A DNA stretch of 7,142 bases from Phototrophicales bacterium (GTDB lineage Bacteria > Chloroflexota > Anaerolineae > Aggregatilineales > Phototrophicaceae): NCBI GenBank assembly GCA_002794515.1, contig PGTJ01000125.1, forward strand, positions 1 through 7,142, in the 5' to 3' direction. Under the pieces are notes generated by a model that saw only the letters and a program-made list of their open reading frames with translations, was not told the origin of the DNA and did not search any database. A program made the position numbers and the translations under genes. Positions 1 to 5,861 of the stretch are shown here, piece by piece. The first letter of the stretch is position 1. Every line of letters starts with the position of its first letter.

Positions 1-20
1 ACGTAATTCTTCTAACATGG

Positions 21-620
21 TTATGATTTCATCCGTGAATAAACTGTCACTGCTACAATGCCAACAAAAATGAGTAAGCCAATCGAGAAGATATTCGAGA
101 GCAAAAAATCGCCCATCGGCACATACCACGGTTGCGTGGCGGGGTCTATATTGGCTTGTCGTGCCAGCGCGATGATATTGCCATAAATGCGTTCATAGCT
201 ATTCAGGGCATACCCACCAGCGCCAATGAACGCCCCAATAATCACCCCAGCAACGGCAATTTCGCCACTATGACGACCACGACGGCGGTTGGTCGCCCGT
301 AAAATCGCCTCAGATACCAAGCCCGCCCACACGATACCAATGAAAAAATTAAACAGGATAAAATTAACGAGGGATGCCACCACCCCACCGATGATGCACA
401 AGCCAGCGCCAACGGCAAATGTGACGAACAAATCATTGCTAGTGGCGCTAAAAAATTGGTTTTCGACTTGGCGCACACATTCTCGACAACGATATCCAAC
501 AGGGGTATTCACGGCGCACTTGGCGCACATATACCGCTCACACTTATTACAACGCAATTCGGTCTCGATATCTGGATGCACTTGGCAATAATGAATTTCA
601 TCTGGTGTCAGGTCGGTCAT
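21..620 (-). CDS. B-box-like zinc-finger protein with four predicted membrane helices, function unknown
   Basis: I do not recognise a named function. With the ATG start the protein is 199 residues. The N-terminal ~50 residues carry C12, H15, C24, C27, C32, C35, C45 and C48, spaced like a B-box-type double zinc-binding module. Four hydrophobic segments follow, at about 64-86, 87-107, 120-141 and 173-194. The Arg-rich loop at 109-117, between helices 2 and 3, suggests both the zinc module and the C-terminus are cytoplasmic. The frame extends upstream to a GTG at 662, but the ATG at 620 is chosen because AAGGGG lies about 6 nt before it. That ribosome site overlaps the nadK stop codon, leaving a 10-nt gap, so translation is probably coupled to nadK. 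B-box modules usually mediate protein contacts; sensing or scaffolding at the membrane would be pure inference. Confidence 0.8.
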   Translation of the reverse strand: MTDLTPDEIHYCQVHPDIETELRCNKCERYMCAKCAVNTPVGYRCRECVRQVENQFFSATSNDLFVTFAVGAGLCIIGGVVASLVNFILFNFFIGIVWAGLVSEAILRATNRRRGRHSGEIAVAGVIIGAFIGAGGYALNSYERIYGNIIALARQANIDPATQPWYVPMGDFLLSNIFSIGLLIFVGIVAVTVYSRMKS

Positions 621-630
621 CGTATCCCCT

Positions 631-1506
631 TCATAAATCTTCTTGTTCAGAGCGCCCAACACGCGGTTCTAAACGATCTAATAATGCCCGATAAAAATAA
701 TTACGCCCGCGCAAACGGACAAATTGTGATGCCTTATCGCTCACCTGAATGCGGATCATATCATCGGTTTGGATTTGGCAAAGGGTCTGTCCATCGACCG
801 AGATGAGCATATGATTATCGTTAATCGCCATGGGATGCACCATCACCCGCGCTCCATCTGCCAAGACAATCGGGCGTTCCATGCTCAAATGCGGTGCAGA
901 AGGCACAATCAGGATATTGCGTAATTCTGGTGGTAAAATCGGACCACCCAGCGCCAACGCATAGGCGGTAGACCCCGTAGCCGTAGCCACCACCAACGCA
1001 TCGGCATGATAAGTGGTGAGCCAATCGTTATCCACATAAGTCTTTAGGCGTATCATGCGTCCGACTGTGCTACCACTGATGACCACATCATTCAGCGCAT
1101 CACTTTGTGCAATCAGGTGATGATCGCGAAACACTTGGGCAGTGAGCATAGCGCGGGTTTCTATCCAATAATCACCGCGCAAAACAGTTTCGAGCTGGTC
1201 TTGCCATTGGGTGTAATCGGTAATTTCGGTCAAAAAACCTAATTGCCCCATATTAATGCCCAAAATCGGCACACCATAAGCCGAACACACCCGTGAGGAG
1301 CGCAACATCGCCCCATCACCGCCAATAGCGATGACCAAATCGGTTTGTGGGATGTTGCTCATCACATCTTCGGGTTTCCATGATGTGTATACCCATGCGT
1401 CTAAGCCGCGGGCTTGTATCACCGCACGTAATTGTTGTGCAATGGGATAGGTTTGTGGGCGTAATGGATGTGCCAATACGCCGATGCAATTCAGAGGGGT
1501 TGCCAT
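631..1506 (-). CDS. nadK: NAD kinase
   Basis: ATP (or polyphosphate)-dependent NAD kinase, 291 residues, phosphorylates NAD to NADP in the cytosol and is the sole usual source of NADP. The family motifs appear in order: GGDG at 62-65 (phosphate donor site and catalytic Asp), GINMGQLGFLTEI at 83-95, the NE/D-type motif as LND at 138-140, the conserved ATATGSTAYALALGGP stretch at 174-189, the APHLSMERP segment near 204-212, and SVDGQ at 236-240. Length is normal for the family. One mild departure is Ala where the consensus TPTGSTAY has Pro. The ATG at 1506 is preceded by a weak AAGG about 7 nt away. The gene has its own -10 box upstream, and its stop codon abuts the ribosome site of the zinc-finger membrane gene. 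Function is confident; the donor preference cannot be read from sequence. Confidence 0.96.
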   Translation of the reverse strand: MATPLNCIGVLAHPLRPQTYPIAQQLRAVIQARGLDAWVYTSWKPEDVMSNIPQTDLVIAIGGDGAMLRSSRVCSAYGVPILGINMGQLGFLTEITDYTQWQDQLETVLRGDYWIETRAMLTAQVFRDHHLIAQSDALNDVVISGSTVGRMIRLKTYVDNDWLTTYHADALVVATATGSTAYALALGGPILPPELRNILIVPSAPHLSMERPIVLADGARVMVHPMAINDNHMLISVDGQTLCQIQTDDMIRIQVSDKASQFVRLRGRNYFYRALLDRLEPRVGRSEQEDL

Positions 1507-1576
1507 TCTCGCGCCTTATAATCGTGCCGACACGTTTTCTAGTGTATCACTTTTTTTGCCAGATAACACATGCTTC

Positions 1577-1585
1577 ATTATAGCA
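1577..1585 (-). promoter_or_regulatory. Putative extended -10 promoter for nadK
   Basis: On the minus strand TGC-TATAAT is present, a perfect -10 hexamer with the extended-10 TG. No good -35 is seen at 16-18 nt. Predicted start near 1570 gives a leader of about 64 nt before nadK. No convincing terminator separates it from the epimerase stop at 1622, so read-through from the epimerase is also possible. Confidence 0.5.
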
Positions 1586-1621
1586 CTATTGTTCTCGACA
1601 CAAAAGCCTTCTATGAAAATT

Positions 1622-2644
1622 TTAATCATTTAGGCGTGATAAAACAGCATCCTGCGCTTCATATTGTGGGTTGAATTGTGGTGGCAACGGGTCGAGTGGA
1701 TTGGCAAGATCCCAGGCAACGGTGCGGGCAACACCTTCATCAAAGGGGACACGGCGGGTAAAGCCCAATTCACGCTCGATTTTTTCGGATGAGACTTGTA
1801 ACGATTGTGGGACGGAATCAAATCGCAATACATCGGGCAATTGGTTACTGGGCAAAACGACAAATCGCCCATCCCAATTCATCGCCGTCTTCACTTTGTA
1901 AGCCATGCTGAGGGTGTCGAATATGCCATCTGCCACATTATAAATTTGCCCAATGGCACGCTCATCCACACAAGCCAGCGCCATCGCTTGGGCAACATTG
2001 TCGACATAACCATAAGTAGAACGCCACTGCGCCGAGATTTCATCGATGACAATGGCTTTTCTGCCCGATTGCATCTGATTCACCCAATAATACAAGCGAC
2101 GTTGTTTATCGCGCTCACCGATCACCATCGGCAAACGCAACACAGTGGCATGTATATGAGGGGCATTCATCAACATCTGTTCACAGGGGATTTTATCGTA
2201 ATTATAATAAGGATGTTGAGGCTGGTCTTCAAAATTACGCCGATAAGGATATAAAACCGTCCGCAATGGGGAATCTTCAGTGAGGATGTGATCTTGAATG
2301 GGCGAATTTTCTAAACCCAAAACACGCCCAAAATCTTGATATACATCCATACTACTGGTCATGATAAGGCGCGTGGTGATGCCTTGCGCCACATCGAGCA
2401 ATTGTTGAATATGTCCTGTATTGATGACGACATTATGCAAAATGGCATCGGGCGCGAATTGCACGATTGCATCACGACTATCTGCAAGGTGGTTCATATC
2501 GCCCAAAATGGTCTGAACACCATTGGGCAAATCGGTATTGCTCTGTCCACGATGCAATACCGCCACCTGATGCCCCATATGATGTAGCGCATTGACCAAT
2601 GCCAAGCCGATGAAATGCGTCCCCCCAATGATTAGAATGTGCAT
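1622..2644 (-). CDS. NAD-dependent epimerase/dehydratase, extended SDR family
   Basis: A 340-residue Rossmann-fold protein of the extended short-chain dehydrogenase/reductase type. The dinucleotide-binding motif GGTHFIG is at residues 7-13, immediately after a beta strand that starts at residue 2. The expected Asp after the first half of the fold is in GDM at 48-50. Active-site residues follow: TSS at 96-98, and Y147-x3-K151. A family-typical LRLP segment at 169-172 and a YVDNVAQA-type contact at 213-220 are also present. These support NAD(P)-linked chemistry on a nucleotide-sugar or related hydroxyl substrate, but the substrate cannot be assigned. The ATG at 2644 has AAAGGA about 8 nt upstream. 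It sits between two insulated units, the ribosomal operon terminator upstream and nadK downstream, and appears to be its own transcription unit. No sugar-pathway neighbours help with the role. Confidence 0.88.
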   Translation of the reverse strand: MHILIIGGTHFIGLALVNALHHMGHQVAVLHRGQSNTDLPNGVQTILGDMNHLADSRDAIVQFAPDAILHNVVINTGHIQQLLDVAQGITTRLIMTSSMDVYQDFGRVLGLENSPIQDHILTEDSPLRTVLYPYRRNFEDQPQHPYYNYDKIPCEQMLMNAPHIHATVLRLPMVIGERDKQRRLYYWVNQMQSGRKAIVIDEISAQWRSTYGYVDNVAQAMALACVDERAIGQIYNVADGIFDTLSMAYKVKTAMNWDGRFVVLPSNQLPDVLRFDSVPQSLQVSSEKIERELGFTRRVPFDEGVARTVAWDLANPLDPLPPQFNPQYEAQDAVLSRLND

Positions 2645-2684
2645 CGATACATCCTTTCTTAAAAAATTTTGAATGTTGTATCTA

Positions 2685-2690
2685 ATTATA
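2685..2690 (-). promoter_or_regulatory. Putative -10 box of epimerase gene
   Basis: A perfect TATAAT reads on the minus strand, about 40 nt upstream of the epimerase ATG and about 35 nt downstream of the rplA terminator. No recognisable -35 hexamer lies at 16-18 nt, so the call rests on the -10 and its position alone. Predicted leader is about 30-35 nt. Confidence 0.4.
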
Positions 2691-2720
2691 ATGGATAACG
2701 CACCAAACGGCTATCACCTA

Positions 2721-2752
2721 AAGCAAAACAGACCTACGCGGTGTAGGTCTGT
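2721..2752 (-). terminator. Intrinsic terminator of the secE-nusG-rplK-rplA unit
   Basis: A perfect 10-bp stem, ACAGACCTAC / GTAGGTCTGT (2743-2752 with 2728-2737), with a 5-nt loop. On the minus strand it is followed by TTTGCTT. It starts 29 nt after the rplA stop. The arms are symmetrical, but the U-rich side favours termination of the minus-strand transcript. Confidence 0.88.
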
Positions 2753-2780
2753 TGGTTATAGGCAAGTGACAAGATAATGA

Positions 2781-3479
2781 TTAGTTATTGAGGGTGGTCA
2801 GGTCGACACGCACACCCGGACTCATGGTGGATGTGACCACAACACGGCGGATATAAACACCCTTCATGGTGCTAGGATGTTGTGCATTCACAGCAGAGAC
2901 CACTGCTTGGGCATTTTCGATCAATTTTTGGGCATCAAAGCTGGCTTTACCGAGCGGGATGTGCAGATTGCCCGTTTTATCGTTACGGAATTCCACACGA
3001 CCGGCTTTGAGTTCGTTGACAGCACGTTCCAAATCTTGTGCTTCGACCACCGTCCCAGCTTTGGGATTGGGCATCAAGCCACGCGGACCAAGGATACGAG
3101 CAACAACACCGACTTTTTTCATCATCGATGGGACGGCGAGGGCGGCATCAAAATCTAAGAAGCCCTCTTTTTGAATTTTTTGGATAATTTCATCATCGGC
3201 GACGATATCTGCGCCCGCATTTTGAGCGAGACGAGCGTCTTCGCCTTCGGCAAAGACGAGGACGCGCACGGTTTTACCCAGACCATGCGGTAATAACACG
3301 GTGCTACGCACTTGTTGGTCGCTATGACGGGGATCAATCCCTAAACGGAAGTGCATTTCGATGGTCTCATCAAATTTAGCAGTTGCCATCGATTTCGCCA
3401 TAGTGATGGCTTCCGTCAATGGATAATACGATTGACGGTCGAATTTTTTGAGTAGTTCTTGATAACGCTTACCAGACAT
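2781..3479 (-). CDS. rplA: 50S ribosomal protein L1
   Basis: Large-subunit protein that binds the 23S rRNA L1 stalk (helices 76-78) and helps move deacylated tRNA out of the E site. In many bacteria it also represses its own mRNA. The protein is 232 residues, a normal bacterial length. The family signature is visible as GPRGLMPNPKAGTV near residues 131-144, followed by an NELKAG...FRNDKTGN segment. The ATG at 3479 is preferred over the in-frame TTG at 3482: AAGGAG is 8 nt from the ATG and only 5 nt from the TTG. It lies 58 nt after rplK, and that gap holds a two-helix RNA element ending at the ribosome site. It is the last gene of its run: the usual rplJ and rplL do not follow, and a strong terminator does. 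Confidence 0.98.
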   Translation of the reverse strand: MSGKRYQELLKKFDRQSYYPLTEAITMAKSMATAKFDETIEMHFRLGIDPRHSDQQVRSTVLLPHGLGKTVRVLVFAEGEDARLAQNAGADIVADDEIIQKIQKEGFLDFDAALAVPSMMKKVGVVARILGPRGLMPNPKAGTVVEAQDLERAVNELKAGRVEFRNDKTGNLHIPLGKASFDAQKLIENAQAVVSAVNAQHPSTMKGVYIRRVVVTSTMSPGVRVDLTTLNN

Positions 3480-3492
3480 CAATTATTCTCCT

Positions 3493-3524
3493 TGTGGTCA
3501 GATGGGCAAATGCGCCCTCCCACA
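3493..3524 (-). promoter_or_regulatory. Candidate L1-binding autoregulatory element in the rplK-rplA gap
   Basis: The minus-strand RNA folds as an outer helix UGUGG/CCACA (3524-3520 with 3497-3493), an asymmetric internal loop (GA on the 5' side, AUCUGA on the 3' side), and an inner helix GGGC/GCCC (3517-3514 with 3507-3504) closed by a short loop. The arrangement GUGG-GA-GG-C ... CCAC resembles the junction of 23S rRNA helices 76 and 77, where L1 binds. The last base of the outer helix is also the first of the AAGGAG ribosome site of rplA, so L1 binding could block initiation. The structure is seen in the sequence; the role is inferred from known L1 feedback in other bacteria. Confidence 0.6.
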
Positions 3525-3537
3525 GCTAAACGAAACA

Positions 3538-3963
3538 CTAATCTTTGATGGTGATACCCATTTGGCGGGCAGTACCTTCAATTTGACGCATCGCCGCTTC
3601 CATATCGAGGGCATTCATGTCCTCTTTTTTAATTTCAGCGATTTCGCGCACTTGCTTACGGGTGAGCGACCCAACAATTTGTGTATTGGGTGTAGACGCA
3701 CCTTTTTCAACACCAGCGGCTTTCTTGATTAAGAACGAAGTTGGCGGGCTTTTCAGGATGAACTTGAAAGAGCCATCGGTGAAAACGGTGATTTCTGCGG
3801 GGATAATTTCGCCAATACGATTGCTCGTGCGGGCGTTATATTCCTTACAGAAACCCATGATGTTGATGTTGTGTTGCGCCAACGCCGGACCGACGGGGGG
3901 AGCGGGATTGGCTTTGCCAGCTTGAAGCTGGAGGGTGACAATCGCTTTGACTTTCTTTGCCAT
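3538..3963 (-). CDS. rplK: 50S ribosomal protein L11
   Basis: L11 forms the base of the L7/L12 stalk with 23S rRNA helices 43-44 (GTPase-associated region), where elongation factors act. The protein is 141 residues, the standard length. The N-terminal domain has the proline-rich helix NPAPPVGPALAQHNINIMGF at about 19-38, the thiostrepton-region signature. The RNA-binding C-terminal domain holds KSPPTSFLIKKAAG at about 71-84 and the terminal RQIEGTARQMGI segment. The ATG at 3963 has GAGG 6 nt upstream. It lies between nusG and rplA in the conserved order. A 101-nt leader separates it from nusG and carries a terminator-like hairpin, so its expression may be uncoupled in part from nusG. Confidence 0.98.
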   Translation of the reverse strand: MAKKVKAIVTLQLQAGKANPAPPVGPALAQHNINIMGFCKEYNARTSNRIGEIIPAEITVFTDGSFKFILKSPPTSFLIKKAAGVEKGASTPNTQIVGSLTRKQVREIAEIKKEDMNALDMEAAMRQIEGTARQMGITIKD

Positions 3964-4007
3964 CTAAATCCTCTTCTGGCTATGATTAATCGTGTTAATG
4001 ACTGCGA

Positions 4008-4023
4008 CGGGTAAATGTACCCG
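4008..4023 (-). other. Small hairpin in rplK leader
   Basis: A 6-bp stem CGGGTA/TACCCG with a 4-nt loop lies directly after the U-run of the nusG-end hairpin, in the untranslated leader of rplK. It lacks the GUGGGA pattern of an L1 site and has no U-tail, so it is not a terminator by itself. Role unknown. Confidence 0.45.
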
Positions 4024-4065
4024 AAAAAAGCAAAATTTGCCATAGCCAATCGTGCCAATTTTGCT
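4024..4065 (-). terminator. Terminator-like hairpin / possible attenuator between nusG and rplK
   Basis: A 9-bp stem AGCAAAATT / AATTTTGCT (4057-4065 with 4029-4037) with a 19-nt loop, followed on the minus strand by a run of six T (4029-4024, its first base shared with the stem). The 5' arm starts on the last base of the nusG stop codon. The stem is AT-rich, so partial termination is more likely than a full stop, since no good promoter is visible before rplK. Confidence 0.6.
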
Positions 4066-4697
4066 TATATCTTTTCAACTTCTAAGAAATCCAATTCGAC
4101 AGGTGTTTCCCTGCCAAAAAAATTGACCATCACGCGGACTTTGGATTTATCGACATCAATATCGGCGACCTCGCCAATAAAATCGTTGAAGGGTCCATCG
4201 ACAATGCGAACTTTTTGCCCAATTTTGAAATTGACCTTGATTTTCGGTGCTTCATCGGACATGCGCGACATGATTTGGTCAACTTCTTCTTTGCGTAGGG
4301 GTGTGGGTTCATTACCCATACCCACAAACCCGGTGACACCCGGTGTATTCCGCACGACATACCACGAATCTTCATCCATTTTCATCTGGACGAGGATGTA
4401 TCCGGGGAAGATACGCCGTTTGATGGTGCGCCGTTTGCCATCTTTGATCTCGATTTCTTCCTCTTCGGGGACAATGACATCAAAGATACTACCCGTCATG
4501 CCCATACTCTCAATGCGTTGCTCGATGGCATAGCGCACTTTTTCTTCGTAGCCCGAATAGCAATGCACCACATACCATTGCTTTTGCTGTTCACCTTCGG
4601 CAAAAGTCGGTGGTGCTTCGTCATCGAGCATCGGCGCTGGATTGGCGTTGGTGGTATCGGGATTGTTTTTCTTAGATTTTTCTTTCTTATCTGCCAT
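4065..4697 (-). CDS. nusG: Transcription termination/antitermination factor NusG
   Basis: NusG binds the RNA polymerase clamp through its NGN domain and links to Rho or ribosomal S10 through its KOW domain. The protein is 210 residues. Residues 1-38 form a charged, Asn/Pro-rich extension without a family counterpart in the short enterobacterial proteins. The NGN domain follows, from WYVVHCYSGYE (41-51) through the FPGYILVQM segment (97-105) and RNTPGVTGFVG (116-126). The KOW domain covers about 155-208, with GQKVRIVDGPFNDFIGEV at 160-177. The ATG at 4697 has only a weak GAGG about 12 nt upstream. It lies 25 nt after secE, the conserved partner order, so translation may depend on passage of ribosomes from secE. 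A hairpin with a U-run begins at its stop codon. Confidence 0.97.
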   Translation of the reverse strand: MADKKEKSKKNNPDTTNANPAPMLDDEAPPTFAEGEQQKQWYVVHCYSGYEEKVRYAIEQRIESMGMTGSIFDVIVPEEEEIEIKDGKRRTIKRRIFPGYILVQMKMDEDSWYVVRNTPGVTGFVGMGNEPTPLRKEEVDQIMSRMSDEAPKIKVNFKIGQKVRIVDGPFNDFIGEVADIDVDKSKVRVMVNFFGRETPVELDFLEVEKI

Positions 4698-4722
4698 AGG
4701 TGGCTCGTGCCTCTATCTACTC

Positions 4723-5214
4723 TTAGTACGATGTCTCGCTGTTTCGGAATACACGAGAACCAATGAAGAACAACACACCCATGCCAGCAAAGAACAACAA
4801 GAACACCACATTATTCTCGAATCCGAGTTTGAATAATTCGTTGAACAAGAATGTCAGAATGCCCAAGGCAATCGCCATCGTCAGGGTTACGATGAGGATA
4901 ATGCGCGATAACCGCACCAGTTCTTCACGGGTGGGCCACACCACTTTTTCGAGTTCTTCTTTCACACCACGCAGATAATTGCGGATGCCCCGAAAGAACC
5001 GCACAATAAAATTGCCACGATCTTCGGCTTCGACCTGACGATTGCGCTTACCGGGGGTCGCACGCCCTTTGCGTTCGGTATAGGCGCTACCCTTGTTTTC
5101 ATCCTCTTCTTCATCGATTTCTTCTTCTAATTCTTCTACTTCTTCCAACACTTCTTCGGCAAGGTTGCCCCGTCTGCGCCGTCCAGAATTTTTCTCTATC
5201 GCCTCTTGTGCCAT
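4723..5214 (-). CDS. secE: Preprotein translocase subunit SecE with an extra C-terminal membrane helix
   Basis: SecE clamps SecY in the SecYEG channel of the cytoplasmic membrane. The protein is 163 residues. Residues 18-39 are strongly acidic (mostly Glu), and 40-67 are basic and polar. The conserved SecE core runs from about 69 to 130: an amphipathic helix FFRGIRNYLRGVKEEL, the signature VVWPTREEL at 91-99, and the essential membrane helix at about 104-126. Most single-helix SecE proteins end here. This one continues with a second hydrophobic segment at about 135-153 and a short polar tail. An upstream in-frame start at 5364 would run into tRNA-Trp, so the ATG at 5214 is chosen, with AAGGAG about 11 nt before it. 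It follows an intrinsic terminator; a possible TAAAAT -10 near 5275 has no good -35. Confidence 0.93.
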   Translation of the reverse strand: MAQEAIEKNSGRRRRGNLAEEVLEEVEELEEEIDEEEDENKGSAYTERKGRATPGKRNRQVEAEDRGNFIVRFFRGIRNYLRGVKEELEKVVWPTREELVRLSRIILIVTLTMAIALGILTFLFNELFKLGFENNVVFLLFFAGMGVLFFIGSRVFRNSETSY

Positions 5215-5295
5215 GTGAGCGACATCTCCTTCAATCACTCGTGATATGCTATCAGTAAACAGGTAGGTATCTATTTTACACCGTCTAGGGTAACT

Positions 5296-5323
5296 AAAAC
5301 ACCGCCAAATTTGACGGTGTTTT
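5296..5323 (-). terminator. Intrinsic terminator after tRNA-Trp
   Basis: On the minus strand a 12-bp stem forms, AAAACACCGTCA paired with TGGCGGTGTTTT (one U-G wobble), around an AATT tetraloop. The U-run is the 3' arm itself, followed by AGTTA. It lies 10 nt after the tRNA-Trp discriminator base and separates the tRNA/rpmG unit from secE. The wobble favours the minus-strand direction, although the plus strand also offers a near-symmetrical hairpin. Confidence 0.75.
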
Positions 5324-5333
5324 AGGTTTTGTG

Positions 5334-5406
5334 CAGGGGTGGCAAGACTCGAACTCGCAACCAATAGATTTGGACTCTACTACTCTGCCAATTGAGCTAC
5401 ACCCCT
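5334..5406 (-). tRNA. tRNA-Trp (anticodon CCA)
   Basis: Full cloverleaf: acceptor AGGGGTG/CACCCCT (7 bp), D-stem GCTC/GAGT, anticodon stem GTAGA/TCTAT with loop GTCCAAA giving anticodon CCA, and T-stem GCGAG/CTTGC with loop TTCGAGT. Discriminator is G73, as in other bacterial tRNA-Trp. The 3' CCA is not encoded (the genome reads CAC). It is followed by an intrinsic terminator and then secE. Confidence 0.97.
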
Positions 5407-5417
5407 ATGTGTAAATC

Positions 5418-5423
5418 AGTATA
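5418..5423 (-). promoter_or_regulatory. Possible -10 box for tRNA-Trp
   Basis: TATACT preceded by TGA (extended-10-like) lies 11-17 nt before the tRNA-Trp 5' end on the minus strand, which would give a very short leader. No recognisable -35 is present at standard spacing. tRNA-Trp may simply be co-transcribed with rpmG. Confidence 0.3.
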
Positions 5424-5429
5424 TCACAA

Positions 5430-5447
5430 ATGGCGCAATTACGCCAT
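5430..5447 (-). other. Hairpin after rpmG stop
   Basis: A 6-bp GC-containing stem ATGGCG/CGCCAT with a 6-nt loop starts 3 nt after the rpmG stop codon. It is followed by TTGTGA, too poor in U for a confident terminator. It may serve as a processing or 3'-end-stabilising element between the rpmG message and tRNA-Trp. Confidence 0.4.
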
Positions 5448-5450
5448 AAC

Positions 5451-5612
5451 CTATTTTGCTTCTTTATAAATGACGTGGCGACGCACGAATGGGTCATATT
5501 TTTTTAGCTCTAACCGATTCGGGTCGTTACGGCGGTTTTTATAGGTGATATAGATATGACCGCTCTCGGTGCTACGCATCTTCACCACGATGCGATTTCC
5601 TTTTTTTGCCAT
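5451..5612 (-). CDS. rpmG: 50S ribosomal protein L33, zinc-free (C-minus) form
   Basis: A 53-residue protein of the large ribosomal subunit near the E site. It begins MAKKGNRIVVKMRSTESG, continues through YITYKNRRNDPNRLELKKYD and ends in RRHVIYKEAK, which closely follows the standard L33 pattern. It contains no cysteine, so it is the zinc-independent form rather than the one with two CxxC pairs. The ATG at 5612 has GAGGAG 11 nt upstream. It lies between tRNA-Thr(GGT) and tRNA-Trp, so a protein-coding message is embedded in a tRNA transcript that must be cut on both sides. This is the place where tuf often sits in related gene clusters. rpmG next to tRNA-Trp and secE is itself a common bacterial arrangement. 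Confidence 0.97.
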   Translation of the reverse strand: MAKKGNRIVVKMRSTESGHIYITYKNRRNDPNRLELKKYDPFVRRHVIYKEAK

Positions 5613-5659
5613 GTGACCACTTACTCCTCAAAACCAATTGATCGCGTGTGATGATAAAA

Positions 5660-5731
5660 AGCCTATGATGGGGATTGAACCCATGACCTCTTTCTTACCA
5701 AGAAAGCGCTCTACCACTGAGCTACATAGGC
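5660..5731 (-). tRNA. tRNA-Thr (anticodon GGT)
   Basis: Cloverleaf with acceptor GCCTATG/CATAGGC, D-stem GCTC/GAGC, anticodon stem CTTTC/GAAAG with loop TTGGTAA (anticodon GGT, reads ACC/ACU), and T-stem ATGGG/CCCAT. Discriminator T73; CCA is not encoded, and the genome continues with a T-run. It lies 11 nt after tRNA-Tyr and 47 nt before rpmG. Confidence 0.97.
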
Positions 5732-5742
5732 AGGTGATACAG

Positions 5743-5825
5743 TGGGCCAGGTAGGACTCGAACCTACGAAGCGTTCCCGCAAATGATTTACAGTCATTCC
5801 CCTTTGCCGCTCGGGACACTGACCC
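5743..5825 (-). tRNA. tRNA-Tyr (anticodon GTA)
   Basis: Class II tRNA with acceptor GGGTCAG/CTGGCCC, anticodon stem AATGA/TCATT around loop CTGTAAA (anticodon GTA), a long variable arm with stem GCG/CGC and loop GGAA, and T-stem GTAGG/CCTAC. Discriminator A73; CCA not encoded. The long variable arm and GTA anticodon agree on tyrosine. Confidence 0.97.
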
Positions 5826-5861
5826 ATATGAATTTGTTAACCTGTAATTTGGGGTAGATAT

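Noticed and set aside
456..806. 116-residue plus-strand ORF opposite the zinc-finger gene and nadK
   Set aside because: It lies antisense to two well-supported genes and shows no recognisable domain; the same applies to the other long plus-strand frames at 1805-2254 and 4015-4533.
1544..1560. Short plus-strand hairpin AGTG-TAT-CACT with seven T
   Set aside because: A 4-bp stem is too short and there is no plus-strand gene to terminate.
5215..5364. Upstream 50-residue extension of secE
   Set aside because: It would overlap the tRNA-Trp gene and a terminator. The ATG at 5214 has a proper AAGGAG and begins the plausible protein.
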